Assembly (NCBI GenBank): GCA_017506865.1 | Contig: JAFCMP010000323.1 | Span: forward strand, 248,001 to 312,000 | Reading direction: 5' to 3' | Source: Tribonema minus | Lineage: Eukaryota > Sar > Xanthophyceae > Tribonematales > Tribonemataceae | DNA: 64,000 bases | Shown here: piece after piece, positions 23,201 through 35,000 of the stretch | Layout: each line of letters begins with the position of its first letter | How positions within the stretch are numbered: position 1 is the stretch's first letter | The notes under the pieces: model-generated | Databases searched by the model: none | Seen by the model: only the letters and a program-made list of their open reading frames with translations | Told to the model about the DNA's origin: nothing | Position numbers and translations under genes: made by a program

Positions 23201-23779
23201 CTCCACCGCCGCCAACTGCTGCCGCAGCAGCAGCGTCGCCACCGTCGCACCCAGCGCCGTTCCCGCCGCCGCCAGCAGGAACACTCCCAGAAGCTTCCCC
23301 GTCTCCCGAAGAACTTTCCTGAGGTCCGCGCCCAGCAGCAGCAGCGGCGTCGCGAGCTTCACCGCGAAGATCTGAAGAGCGGCGGTGTGAGGGCTGCCGG
23401 TTGGTGGAATGACGCCGGCGTTGCAGAGGAGCGATGCTATGAGCATGCTGCACACGGCGCCGCTGAGTGCGCTGCCGACTTTCGTGCGCTCCAGAGCCAT
23501 GCCTGCTGCCGCCGCGGAGGAAATTGCAGCGTACATCCCCCACATGTTGTCGGGTGCTATCAGCGACATAGACGCTGTGGCTCTGCCAGCGGCAGCTGGG
23601 TTTTGTCTTGAGCTAGGGCACAGTGCGCAGTTGCGCGCTGGCAGCGAGTATACATTTGCCCTACTATGCTGGTGCAAGGTAGATTGATGCCCTGACATGA
23701 GCCGTGCTGTAAAGCAAGCACCCGAGGAGGCGAGTGCCAGATGCATGACGGCCGCAACAGCGCATCGCAGCCTGCGCAT
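20227..23779 (-). CDS. DUF819 family multi-pass membrane protein
   Basis: Three minus-strand exons (23152-23779, 21797-21985 and 20227-20798) join in phase to 462 residues, the usual size for DUF819 (YjcL-like) proteins, which in plants include predicted plastid proteins. The match covers the whole family pattern: WGMYAAISSAAAAGMALERT near residue 75, LIASLLCNAGVIPP, and PLLLLGADLRKVLRETG. Then AAKNIGGGLNFVAAAELL spans the first splice junction, followed by ALAVDNLLGLLYFPLVGWL, LLFLFFASVGAS and a C-terminal ASNAAVGNAATASAMAAGKG to LVGTLGNAIGT. About ten hydrophobic segments are visible. The N-terminus (MRRLRCAVAAVMHLALASSG) could be a signal or transit sequence. DUF819 has no established substrate. 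Both introns are filled with exon-edge echoes. Confidence 0.88.
20905..20995 (-). repeat. Acceptor-side echo of DUF819 exon 3
   Basis: 20932-20985 (GGCTTGGAGGGGGTATTGCG, then CGCGCGCCTTGTCTGCGAGG) repeats the start of exon 3 and its acceptor at 20757-20806, and includes a downstream match to the ATGAC/ATGGACATGGAGT-type intron edge. Confidence 0.75.
21350..21790 (-). repeat. Donor-side echoes of DUF819 exon 2, three copies
   Basis: The exon 2 end plus donor (plus-strand view CTACCTGGTGGCAGTGCTCC, real copy at about 21793) recurs at about 21363, 21489 and 21656. Each is followed by a CCGCCGC stretch and by CAGCTGGTCTAC/AGCAGCAGCAT intron sequence. Spacing is about 130-170 bp. Confidence 0.85.
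21990..22960 (-). repeat. Acceptor-side echoes of DUF819 exon 2, six copies
   Basis: The exon 2 start with its AG acceptor (plus-strand view CCGCGGCCACAAAGTTGAGC, then CCTGA) recurs near 22140, 22290, 22455, 22615, 22775 and 22925. Real exon edge is at 21985; spacing is about 150-177 bp. Each copy carries the same intron block (ATGTTGTAGTGATTCGAT). Copies keep 10-20 recognisable codons of exon 2. Confidence 0.9.
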
Positions 23780-24243
23780 GCTACCCGTGCAAGCCTCTAA
23801 ATCTAAATGAAAACAACTCCAGTGGCAACGGATGTCAACGGTACTCCAGCTGCTAGCGATACGTATCGAAATCTCTACAGTTGGCAGCACCTGGCGGCAG
23901 GCATGCTGTCATCTGGGGTCGCAGCCGCAAGCGGAAGCTCTGCGATCGCACGCCGTCATCAAAGCGCAGCTGCCTGATCAGGCGGAATTACGCTTGTTGG
24001 CGAAGGACCCTCCAGGACAGCTTTTTCTAGGTATTTTGGCGCGCGATCACACCTGGATCCCCTCACTGTGTGTGTGCAGGATCTTTGGGATCTTTCGCGC
24101 TCTTCAACTTTTCGATCGAAGTTGAAGTGCATGCTCACGGCCCGGTCACGAGCAGGAACGCAAGTTGCATCGTTGGCAAAACCTCGATTTGTTGCCGCAG
24201 AGCGGCAGCTGTGCGAAAACCCGACAACACACACGTGCCAGGC
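23780..24243. promoter_or_regulatory. Divergent intergenic region, DUF819 (-) and lipase (+)
   Basis: 464 bp separate the DUF819 start ATG from the first in-frame ATG of the lipase. A possible acceptor (GTGTGTGTGCAG at about 24067-24078) hints that the lipase has an upstream exon, so the true promoter may be shorter. No TATA-like element stands out. Confidence 0.35.
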
Positions 24244-27200
24244 ATGATTACATACCCAGCACGCACACAGACCAGAAAGCGACAGCGGTCCCGCCAGGCA
24301 TGCAGCAGCACCAGGCGGAAGTTGGTGGCGATAGCGTTCACAGCACTTCACACTCTTCATGCAGTCAGGGCAGGAGAGCCACTTCCGGCACACATCGAAC
24401 ACCCTTTTCGCAACCTCGCCGCGTGGCTGAAGGACATCGATTCCGACCTGCAATCGGTCGACGTCAAATCAATAAGCAGGGGCATCACCGTGCTTAGCAA
24501 GTCACAGGGGACCCTCAAGTCCTTTGATGGCATGGCCTATGAAGTGGGGGGCAGGATGAGCAAGAGCTCCCTCACCACCGCCGATGTGCACGCCGTGCGA
24601 GAGGAGGCCCTCGCCACCGGCAGCGCCTCCGTCGAAAGCGACGCACTGAAGCTCATGGAGTTGCTGGTGGAGATTGAGAAGGCGCTGAGTGCAGCTGAGA
24701 TTGTGGAATGCGCAGCGGCGGACCTCGCCAATCCCGACACTGCTGCTGACTACGCTGCTCAGGCAGGGTATGTACCGCTGCCCGCCGTGCCGCCGCCGCC
24801 GCCACCGCCGGCCGCCACAGAAGCCGCTGAACAGCAGACGGTAGCCGACGCAAGCAGTGACGCGGCACAGGCTGCCATGCAGCAGGGCGACAAGGACAAC
24901 GCCGGAGATGCAACAGCTGGCCCGGACTCCAAGGGGGGCGCGTTCACCGCGGCAGATGCTGCCGCGCTCGCGCAGCTGCCGCCCGTGCCGCCCGTCACCA
25001 TCCCGGTGCCCGCAGGCGGCGACACTGGCAGCAGCAGCAGCAGCAGCGGCGCGGTCCACTGCCGCCTGCTGTACAACGCGCAAGGCAAGCGCGTGGTGGC
25101 AGCGCTCGCGGACGACCTCGGCGGCGGAGCGCTGCTGCGGGCGCTGAGCGCTGCCCCCATCGCGCTGCCCCTCGCCGCGCGCGGCCTCCTGCACGAGACG
25201 CTGCACACGGCGCCGGCGGTCTGGGCGGCGGCGCACGCGCTGCTGGCGGCGATCGCCCCAGCAGTGCTCAACTTTTTGAGGTCACCCGCGGGCGCCGGAG
25301 CAACGGTGCTCTTCGTCGGGCACAGCTTTGCGGGCGCGGTGGCGGCGGTGGCGGCGGGGCTGCTGGACGGCGCACTGGCAGTTGAGGGCGGCGGCGGCAG
25401 CAGCGGCGGCGGCAGCGGTGGCAGCGGCAGGCGGAGTGAAGGGAAAGTGGGCAGTGCGGAGGCGCGGTGCAAGGGGGGCAGCAGCCGGCGGGCAAAGGGG
25501 GTGGCAGAAGGGGGAGATGGGGGGATGGCGGAGAGCGCGAGCGCGGCGGCGTCGGGCGGCTATGTGGGGGCGGCGCGCGGGCGCGTGAAGTGCGTGACGT
25601 TTGGCTGCCCGCCTTGCGTGAGCGGCGCCGCGGCGCTGCCGTGCGTGACGTCGTTCGTGCTCGGCGACGACATGGTGCCGCGCGTCAGCGCTCAGTCGCT
25701 GGAGCAGCTCAAGCGCAGGCTGCGCCAGGTATGCAACGCTAGCCCTACCCATAACTGCAACCCTACCCCACCTTCAGTTGTGACCCTTGCTGGAGTAGCT
25801 CAAGCGCAGGCTGCGCCAGGTAACTAACCCTAGCCCTAATCCTACCCTAGCCCTAACCCTACCACCAACCCTAATCCTAACCCTCGCTGGGGCAGCACAA
25901 TTGAGCGCCAGCGCCGCCTGCTGCGCGCCTCCTGACGCAGTTGAAGTTATGTCTGGCAGTTGACGTTATGTCTGGCGGCGAGCGTCAGGGCACTGCGAGT
26001 GTAGTATGCTTGCCGCTTCTGTGACGTGTTGGGTGCACAACCCCCTTGCTGCACTGCATATGGTTAGGGCTGCGGTGAGGGTAAGGGCAGCCCTCAGTGG
26101 GCCAGACGCAAGCTGCCCCGTGGGACCGTTCATTCCCGGCAGTCCCTCGCTCTACACGCTGCTTGCAAAGAGTTGAGGTCATGTCTCTCATGAGGGACAG
26201 CGGGGGCTTGCGCTTGCTTTTCTCATGGTGTGTGTGACATGTGTACACAGTGCTCAGCAATGACATTGTGCTCAGCACAGCGCCAGTGCGCCAGAAAGCC
26301 GTGAGCGCTGCCCCCTCGTGCGCCGCGTGGAAGTCAGCGCGGCATGCAATGTGACGTTGTGTCATGTCAGAAAGAGCGGGGGGGCATGTGTCTCACTTTA
26401 TAGGCGAGGCACCCTTTACAGCGCATGCTCTGCCACATGTACTAGGGTCCCTCGCCCCCTACCTCCGGAGGCAGTAGGGAGGGGCTTTCTTGTGACCTTC
26501 ATAGCACAACAGGTGTGAGTCTACAATGGTGTTGTGGCGGTGCGGTAGCCGAAACCGCGTGCCTCGCAGCTGGATCAGGTGTATGCAGGTATGATGCACT
26601 AGGCACACGCTGTACCTCCGTTCAGGTGCTGCCGTCAGTTGCGGGCTCCATACACACATCTCGTTTGCTTGCTGCGGTTCCTGCAGCATGAGCTGTGACA
26701 CTCGGCAATGCGGTCAGCTGCTGTGCATTCAGAGGCTGCTGCAACGGCTGCTGCTGCTGCTGCTACAGCAGCATCAGCTACGAATCGTGGTCATGCAAAG
26801 CGCTTTTGAGTTCTCGTGTAGCAACATGAACAAAACCTGCATGCATGGCGCTCAATTCCAGCTTCAACTTCAAGTGTCATCAACTGCCATCTTCACATGC
26901 TTATCCTGTACTGTCGGATCAAAATAGACGCCCGTGTTTCAAAATGAGGTACACAAACCGCACATTGCATGTGTTCTTACCTCCACGTATTATGTACATC
27001 AAAGCTGCACATTGAATGTGTTGATATCTTCGGCTGCATCAATGATCGTATGACCGCCTCACTGCTTGATTATGCCTGCCTGCTCTCCAATCGCAACCAT
27101 GTCACCATCCCCATTCATCCCTTGCAGGTCCTGCCCCGAGGCTCTGGCTTCTTTGGGCAGAGCCTTGCCATGGGGACCACCTTGTTCACGGACGTGGCTG

Positions 27201-28182
27201 GCGTCGCTGCACAGGTATATCTAGGTTTTCTGGCTAGGGTTAGGGTGTCCAGCTAGGTTCAGACGCCGCAGACGCAGAGGCAGCGTTACGATTAGGGGCA
27301 GCTGGTGGTGGGGAGTCCTGGGTCTAGGGTTAGGGATTCTGGCTAGGGTTAGGGTGGCTGGCTAGGTTTCGACGCCTCACGCGCAGAGCTAGGGTTACGA
27401 TTAGAGGCAGCTGCGCTGTTCAGTCCCCAAGTTGAACGGAATCCAATGGTCGCGGTTTCTGGCTAGTATTAGTCGCCGCACACAAGAGTGGTAGGGTATG
27501 GCTGGGGGTACATGGTGCTGTGCAGTCCCAAGTTGAATGGAGCATATGGCTTGGTGCAGAGGTGCATCGGGAAAGGTCTTAGCGTGGGGTGGCGCCCCTG
27601 TCAGGGTAGGTTAGGGTTAGCAGACGCACCATGCACCGTGCTTGCACACAGGCGGGTTCTTCGTACAGAGAAGGCACATAGGCGTCTCATCGTAGATGTG
27701 GATCAGCGTGCTTTTGATGCTCAGCAGGATGGGCAGGTATGCGTAGGCGCACTACACAGCACCTCACGGTGTCGCATGACACTCTTGCACACGCGCGGCG
27801 CACATGCCTTAGGCGCTGCAAGCGGCGTACTTACACTCTGAACTTTTTCGAAGTACATGATGTCGTGCTTCTGTCGCGTCACACTGCGCCACCTGCACAC
27901 CGCCGTCGCGCTCTCACCCGCGACTCCGACTCGCACTCACGACTCCGACAGGGGCTGCGGCAGCGCTCGGCAGCGGGTGGCGACGACTCCGCGCTAATCG
28001 TGCCCGGCACGGTGTGGTTTGTCAAGCCGCGGCGGCTGCGTGCGGGTGCGACCATGACCAAGAGTCGCTCTGGCGCGCTGCGTGATGACGTGCTGTGGCA
28101 GATGCACGACGTCATGCTCACCAAGAGCATGCTGAGCCACCACAGCCTCGCGCGCTACGTGGCGGTGCTGGACCGCGTGTGA
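24244..28182 (+). CDS. Class 3 (alpha/beta-hydrolase) lipase
   Basis: Exons 24244-25728, 27128-27214, probably 27605-27736, and 27964-28182 (stop) join in phase to about 640 residues. The catalytic core is that of fungal-type lipase_3 / sn1-specific diacylglycerol lipases: FVGHSFAGAVA (nucleophile Ser, near residue 360), VKCVTFGCPPC (near 452), VLGDDMVPR (Asp, near 474), VPGTVWFVKPR, and SHHSLARY (His) about ten residues from the end. A Gly/Ser-rich insertion of about 60 residues separates the nucleophile from TFGCPP. A hydrophobic N-terminal stretch (KLVAIAFTALHTLHAVRA) suggests a signal or membrane anchor. The frame is open upstream of 24244 to an acceptor near 24078, so an extra 5' exon is possible. 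Exon 3 has the weakest support. The substrate is probably a glycerolipid; this is family inference. Confidence 0.8.
25735..25890 (+). repeat. Donor-side echo of lipase exon 1 with CCCTAA-type repeats
   Basis: 25786-25825 repeats the exon end (GCTCAAGCGCAGGCTGCGCC, then AG|GTA), now with an in-frame TAG. Degenerate CCCTA/ACCCT units surround it (25740-25775 and 25825-25883). Confidence 0.85.
27215..27480 (+). repeat. Tandem duplication with TTAGGG-like units in lipase intron 2
   Basis: A unit of about 130 bp containing TTCTGGCTAGGGTTAGGGT, GCAGAG, TTACGATTAG and GGCAGCTG occurs twice (from about 27228 and 27349). Confidence 0.75.
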
Positions 28183-29081
28183 ACCGCCTGTGTACTGTGA
28201 ACGCACTGGGGGCTGCAGTATGTACTGTACATGTACTGGGGGGGGGGGGCATGTGAGTCGTGTAATGTGGACGCGTCCTGTACTACAAAACACATCCAAA
28301 TGAATGTATACAATGCGTACAGTGAAGCTGCGTGCAGTGTGCTGCGTTTGGTGCCCGCGCATGCTGATGCGATGCGATGGAGACGCGTCAAGCGTGAGTG
28401 ACTCCCCGATGTGGGTGCTGAGCGTTGCACGTTTGCTGGAGCCGACGCATGTGCACCAGCGCTCAGGCAGCCATTGCATTGCCACTTTGAAAGTCTCGAC
28501 TCTGTGCTGGTGGCCACTTCGTCTGCTTGATGATGCCAATGCTCGCATGCCAGCATTCTTCGCAAGCGCGACTTGTTTTCAAGATGCATACTAGAAAAGC
28601 TGGACGCACAGCTGAACTTGAGGATGTGTCCCAAGCCGTAGTGTCCACCTGGCTTTGTTTACAGTGCAATGCGCATTCAGCAAACAGGGAGAAACACGAC
28701 CTGGTAATTTCAAAGAAAACGACAGCACCGGCAACCAGAGCCAACATAGGATAGTCACAACAGCAAGAAGGGATGTTTGTATTGGGAAGCTGAACCGCGA
28801 AGCCTGGTCTACCACACGCTCGGAATCGTCACTCACGACACAGTCAAACATCAACATGGATCTCTACCCATGTGTACATGCGCGCATTATGCGCACGCGG
28901 CGTCTTGCATCACAAAACGCCTGGCATAGAAGAAGTACACAGCAAGACGGCATGCAAATGCGTGCCGGGGAGCACATGGTCGAGGATGCGCGCCTCTGCG
29001 TCACATGCGCGCGCGTGTCACGCGCGCGCATGTACTTCAAGTAGTTGAAGTATTGTACTTAAAGTACTTGAAGTATTCGGG
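28183..29081. other. Convergent intergenic region, lipase (+) and BEACH gene (-)
   Basis: No gene recognised. Next to the BEACH stop codon there is a cluster of ACTTCAAGTAGTTGAAGTA-type inverted motifs (29035-29078). A G tract lies at about 28240. The terminators of both genes must lie here. Confidence 0.45.
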
Positions 29082-32000
29082 TCACGCCGCCATGAGCTCG
29101 CGCAGCTCCCCCTGCGACATGTCTGCGAGGCGCAGGCACTGCCAGCGCGACACGACCCCCTTGGCGTCCCCCACCAGCAGCTCCCGCTGGTCGTCGCACA
29201 CGCGCACGCACGTCACCGCCCGCGTGTGCGCCCCGTTGAGCACGCGGCGGCACACAAGATCACGCGGCGGAATTGAAGTGCGCGCCATGATGCTGCCGGT
29301 CTCCTCGCACCCCGCGCCGCTGCCGCTGCTGCCGCCGCTGCCGCCGCCGCCGCTGCCGCCGCCGCCCGCGCCAGACCACTGTATGCCCCACAGGCTGACG
29401 TCGCCGTTGTCGTGGCCGGTGACGGCGACGACGCCCTCCTGCCAGTGCGGGCAGCGCGTCGCGATGGCGACGGTGGGCAGCGAGCGGCGCTGCGCCGCGG
29501 ACCAGCGCGCTAGGAGATCGCCGTTGACGCCCCAGACGCGCAGCTCCGCGGAGGCGAGCGTGACGGCGCCGCCGGTCGCGCGGTTGACGCTGACGGCGGT
29601 CACGCGCCCGCGGTGCCCCGGCAGCTCGCGCAGGAAGGCGAGGCGGTTCAGGTCCCAGACGAGGACACGCGCGTCGCACGCGCCGCCGCTCACGAGCACG
29701 CCGAACGGCTCGCACGCGTCGACGCACGCGACGGCGCCCGCATGCGCGGCGAGCGTCCCCCGCAGCTCCAGCGTCCTGCCACCGCCAGCGTAGTATGATG
29801 GCGCCACAGACCACACGCGCAGCGCGCCGTCGCCGCCGCCGGTTGCCAGCGCGGCGCCGCTGTCGGCGTACGCCGCGCACGTGATGGGCCGCGCGTGCAG
29901 GCCGTCGTGCGCGCTCAGCAGCGCGTCGGGCGCCGCGCCGCCCTTGGAGGAGGCGACCACGCCGCCGCCGCCGCCGCCGCCGATCTGAGGCGCGCGCGTC
30001 ACGGGTGTTGCAGAGCGGCGTGAGTTCGTGCGTACTCTGCGTGTACTCTGATGCAGCTGGGGCGGTGTCACGGGTGTTTGCAGAGCGACGTGAGTTCATG
30101 TGTACTGTGCGCGTGTACTCGGCCGCCGATGTGGTGCGCGCGCGCGTGCGTGACATGGTGTCTCTGGTGTTCAGCGGCGTGAGTTCATGTGTACTGTGCG
30201 CGTGTACTCTGCTGCGGCCGAGCGCAGTAGTTGGCAGCTTAGTGCAGTGCATGGTGAGGCGCGGTAGGAAGAGGAGCATTTCTTTTGCGCTGCCGCTGCT
30301 GAAGGTGAGCATCATCGCTACATCACAGGTGTGGTGAATGTACCTGTCGGCCGGAGCCCCACAACAGGCCTGGAGCTGCATCAATTTGAAAATAGGCACC
30401 ATCACCATCAGTGCAAGATGAGTTGCACACGCACCGCAGCCGCGTCTTCCACAATGCACACGCGCAGAACTGCTCGCCTGAAACATTCACACGCGCATCA
30501 AACTTCACCTCTGTGAGTGAACTTCACCTCTGCGTGTGTCAACTTCACCTGATGAACGCGACCGCAGCTGGGCCCCCCAAAGCGCACATACTCGTCGCTC
30601 CCCAGCGCATTGCATAAGCACGTGCATCAACTAACTTCACCTGATAGAAAGCGACGCCGCAGCTGGGCCCCCCAAAGCGCACATACTCGTCACTCCCCGG
30701 CGCCGGGCACAGCAGGCACCGCGTTCCCACCATGACCACCCTATCACGCGCAAGCTTCGCATCGCCTACAGCGTTGCTCCCGGGGTAAGCGGAGCTGCTG
30801 CCTGCGCCTCCCACCGTCGTTGCCCCTGTGGCGATTGCGTCCAGGGGGCAGTGGCATCGGAGAGAGAGGGTTCAGGGCAGAGAGCTGCGTAACGGCTGAT
30901 GGTGGCGAACTTCAAAGGAGAAGTTGTGGACTTGGTGGGAAGTTGTGAGCAGCGCGCCGCACCGAACGCAAGCAAAGTTGGGGCTGTTGGCGTATGTATG
31001 TGCTGCGCGAACAACGCACATGCGCCGCGTGCTATGACTTGCAGGTATCATACCGCTGCTGGTCGTACCTACGCGCTGCACAACACAGGGCGGAGATGCG
31101 CCTCTGTCCATGCGGGGCGCACTGACGCCGGAGACAAACACTCCACAGGCCCGATAACAAATACTCCACAGAGACCACCGGTCTACACACCTACACACAC
31201 ACGCACACGGCACAGCGCGTCGCACACCGGTTACCGACAGACAGACAGACAGCCACGCAGACCCTCCTCACCGGCGAGCAGCACCGGCCGCAGCGCGGCG
31301 ATCGCGGGGTGCCCCACGATGCACAGCGGCGGCGTCGAGGGCGCGTGCCACGCGACCGCCGCGGCATCCACGCTGCGCACGCCGCGTTCGTCCGCGCGCA
31401 CGACCGGCGGCGGCGCGCGCGCGTCGTGCGGGCGCTTGAACAGCCTTGTCGGCGTCTGCCCGAAGTTGTGAATCTGCGCGAGCGTCGCCTCGCGCAGCAG
31501 CGCGTCGTCGATGGCGTCGAGGTCGACCTCGCCCTCGTACGTCAGGTGCACGAAGACGTTCTGCGCGCGCACGGCGTCGGCGCCGCGCTGCTTGTGCCCG
31601 AACACGAGGTCCACCCACGCGTGCAGGCGCGCCGAGACGTGGTCGCTCTCCAGCGCGCGGCGCTGCACGCGCACGAACTCGCGCGCGTCGCCGCGCGCCC
31701 ACGGCGGCAGGCGCACGTGGTGCACCGGCGAGCCGCGCTGCGTGACGCCGAGGTCGAAGCCGTCGGCGTTCATGAGGAACTCGGGGAGGCAGTAGAACTC
31801 GGGGATGAGCTCGCGCACGTCCTGCAGGTTCTCCGCACTCGCGCTCTCCCAGCTGCGCAGGGGGGGGGGGGGGGGGGTTGCAAAAATCAGAGAATGAGCA
31901 GGTCATTAAGGCGAGTTTCTGGTTCTGGGGAGGGGGGTTGATTCACAAAAATCTGAGAATGAGCAGGTCCTTAAGGTGAGGTTCTGGTTCTCTGCGCTCG

Positions 32001-35000
32001 CGCTCTCCAAGCTGCGCGCGCGCGGGGGGGCAAGGGGGGGGGGTGAGTATGGGTTGGGGGGGAGAGGAGGGGTGTAAGTGATTAAATGCCATAGAAGTAC
32101 AACCATGCGCGCTCGCGCTCTCCCAGCTGCGCGTGCGGGGGGGTGGGGTGGGGTGGGGTTATAACAGTAAGAAAATGAGCAGGTCATTAAGGTCATGTAT
32201 GGTGTATTCCTCCACCTGTGCTGCCTCGGGTGGAGGCAAAGTGGCCGTAGTGGTGCCCTTCAGTAAGAGCTGTGAACGCATTTGCACTCCTTCAGGTAAG
32301 GGGTTGGGGGGGTGGCGGTGTCAGACGCGCCAACATAGGGCGAGGGTCAGAGTCAGGGTCAGGCGGCACCAGCACTTCTGCTGCATGCATGGCACTCATC
32401 TGCATTCATACTTGAACAGAGGCCGGCGCTGGCTTACGTGGTCTATGACATGCTTCATCGACCAGCGCGCACACTCTATCTGCAGCGAAACGCACCGAGT
32501 TCAACTTCTACCAGGCGTCCCAAGAGGAGAGTCACCTGCTGCGCACGCAGCGGAACAGCCGCTCCTTGTCAAACGCGCCATCCCCCCGCACCAGCGCTAC
32601 TGCTGCATGAGCGGCACTCATTTCTGTTCAATACCAGAACAGAAGTCGGCGGTGACCACTGTGATAGGTGCTCTCCATCGACCTGTGCACACGCAGCAAC
32701 ACGCACCAGAGTTCGGCGCCTACTTCAACTTCTATCTGGTATCACACATGCGCGGAGAGTCACCTGCTGCGCATGTCGCAGAACAGGCGGTCCGCCTTGT
32801 CGAACGCGCCGCCCTGCAGCGCCGCTACTGCAAACAGAAGCCGGCGCTGACTTCTGTGGTCAGTGTTCTTCACTGATTTGGGCGTGCGCTCATATGCAGC
32901 GGTACTCTATCTGCGGCAACACGCGCCAGTTTCTCTGAACCAACTTCGGCTTCCATCAGGCATTGCGTCCCGGGAGAGGAGAGTCACCTGCTGCGCACGT
33001 CGCGGAAGAGGCGGTCCGCCTTGTCGAACGCGCCGCCCTGCAGCGCGAGCGCCATGCGCGTGAACGGCTCCAGCCGCACCAGGTAGTACAGCACGTAGCC
33101 CGCGCACGAGTAGTGCGTGCCGTAGTGGAACGCGGGGGGGTCGGGCTCCTCCCCCGACTCGCGGGCCCCCTCAAGAACGCTCTCGTACCGTTCCCGAAAC
33201 TGCGCCGCGCGCTCCGCGCCGAGCGCGCCCATGGGGCGCGTGAGATCGCGATATACTGCGGGGTTGGCGAGGTCGATAGTAGGGGACTCGTAGTCGCGCA
33301 GTATCCAGGGGAAGACGGGGTACTGCGTGATGTCGTTGAAGGTGCGCCCTGCGAGCGTGTTGAGCTCCATAAGGTACTCAAAGTTGGACATCTGGCCGTC
33401 GGTCCAGCGCCGCGTGCACGCCTGGCGCTGCGCCTGGTGCGGGGGAGGGGGGAAAGGGGGGGGGGGAAGGGGGGCGCTCAGGGCTGCTGTCACGTCATCA
33501 GTTGAATTGGGCAATTATGGTATGGAGCATGTGGGACGTAACTACGTATACTTGAAGTAAATACTTGAGACGACGTCGTCCGAGGACGCACCTGCATGAG
33601 GCGCTTGTACGCGGCGCGCGCGAGCGCAGCTTAGGGTTGGGGTTGGGTTAGGATCAGGGTCATCAACATGCACGCACATCATCACACTGGTCAAAACTGA
33701 CCTGCATGAAGCGCTTGTACGCTGCGCGCGCGCCCGCGACGCCGCCCGCCACCGGCAGCTTCATGCGGTGACGTGCCGTGGCGAAGACGCTGCGCGGCAG
33801 CTCGCGCGCAAGCAGGCGCGCGAGCGCGTCCTCCTGCAGCGGCGGCGCCGCGAACGAGATGAGGACGCTCGCGCCGTGCACGTCAAACAACTCCAGCGCG
33901 ACGTCGCGCAGCTGGTAGCGGCGCTTGTAGGCGGCGAGCAGCTCGTCCGTCGCGAGCCGAAACACTGACAGGCCGTCCAGCAGGGGCTGGAGCGTCGCGT
34001 CTTGCGCCTCCGCTGCCGCTGCTGCTGCTGCCGCCGGGGCGTCGCCGTCGCCAATGCTGCTGCGGCCGCTCTGCAGCGTGGTGGCGATCAGGGTTGGGCA
34101 CGTGAATGAGTGTAAAAAAGGGACTTGTTTTGGCCTACGCCAGGATGTGGCGGTGGCGGTGCTGCTGTGACCAATGCAATCCCGCAGACGTGGTTTTTAT
34201 ACAGTGCTTTGAAGTTCACACTTGAAGTAGATGGACGCAATGAGTAGACGCGCAATCCTCCGCCCTCGCGTGTGGTGGCCATCATCAAGAACCACGTCAC
34301 CGCAACAGCGCAGCCACCCCCCCTTTCACAATGAAGCACCAACAAAGCGCACTGATGCTGAGCACTGACGACGACGTACCCGCCCGCGCACCGGCGACAG
34401 CGACGCGCCCGCCGGCTTATGCGACCACCCTGCCAGCTTCGTGTCGCCCGCGCCCCCATCGAGCCACTCCGCCCCCTCGCGGTGCACCCTCACGCGCAGC
34501 CGCGCGCCGTGCGCCGCCGCCGGCGCCGCCGCGCCGCCATCGCCGCCGCCGCCGCCGCCCTGCGCGATGCGCCGCATGCCCCTGAGCGCCGCCCCCCTGT
34601 CGCGCGGCGCCTGCTGAGCCGTGAGGCCGGGCGGCGCTGCGTGCGGCCCCGGGCCGTCGCCGTCGACCTTCTCAAAGCCGTCGATGACGACGACGGAGGC
34701 GGCGGTGAGGATCGCCACGGCGCGCCGCGTCTCGAGGCCGATGCTGCGCCCGACGTTGTACGCCGCCACCACCGGCCCGTCCTCGCTCTCCAGCAGCCCC
34801 AGCACCACCTCGTAGTCGAGCAGCGCTGCGTCATAGGCGTCGTCGCCGCCGCCGCCGCCGCCGCTGCCGCCGGGCCCTGTCGCCGGCACGGGGGCGCCCC
34901 CCAGACTCCCCCCCTCCCCCTGCCCCCCCTCCCCCATGAGCTCATCCTCCGTGCCTGCGGATTCCGTGCGCTGCGGCAGCTCCTCCTCCGGGGCGACAGA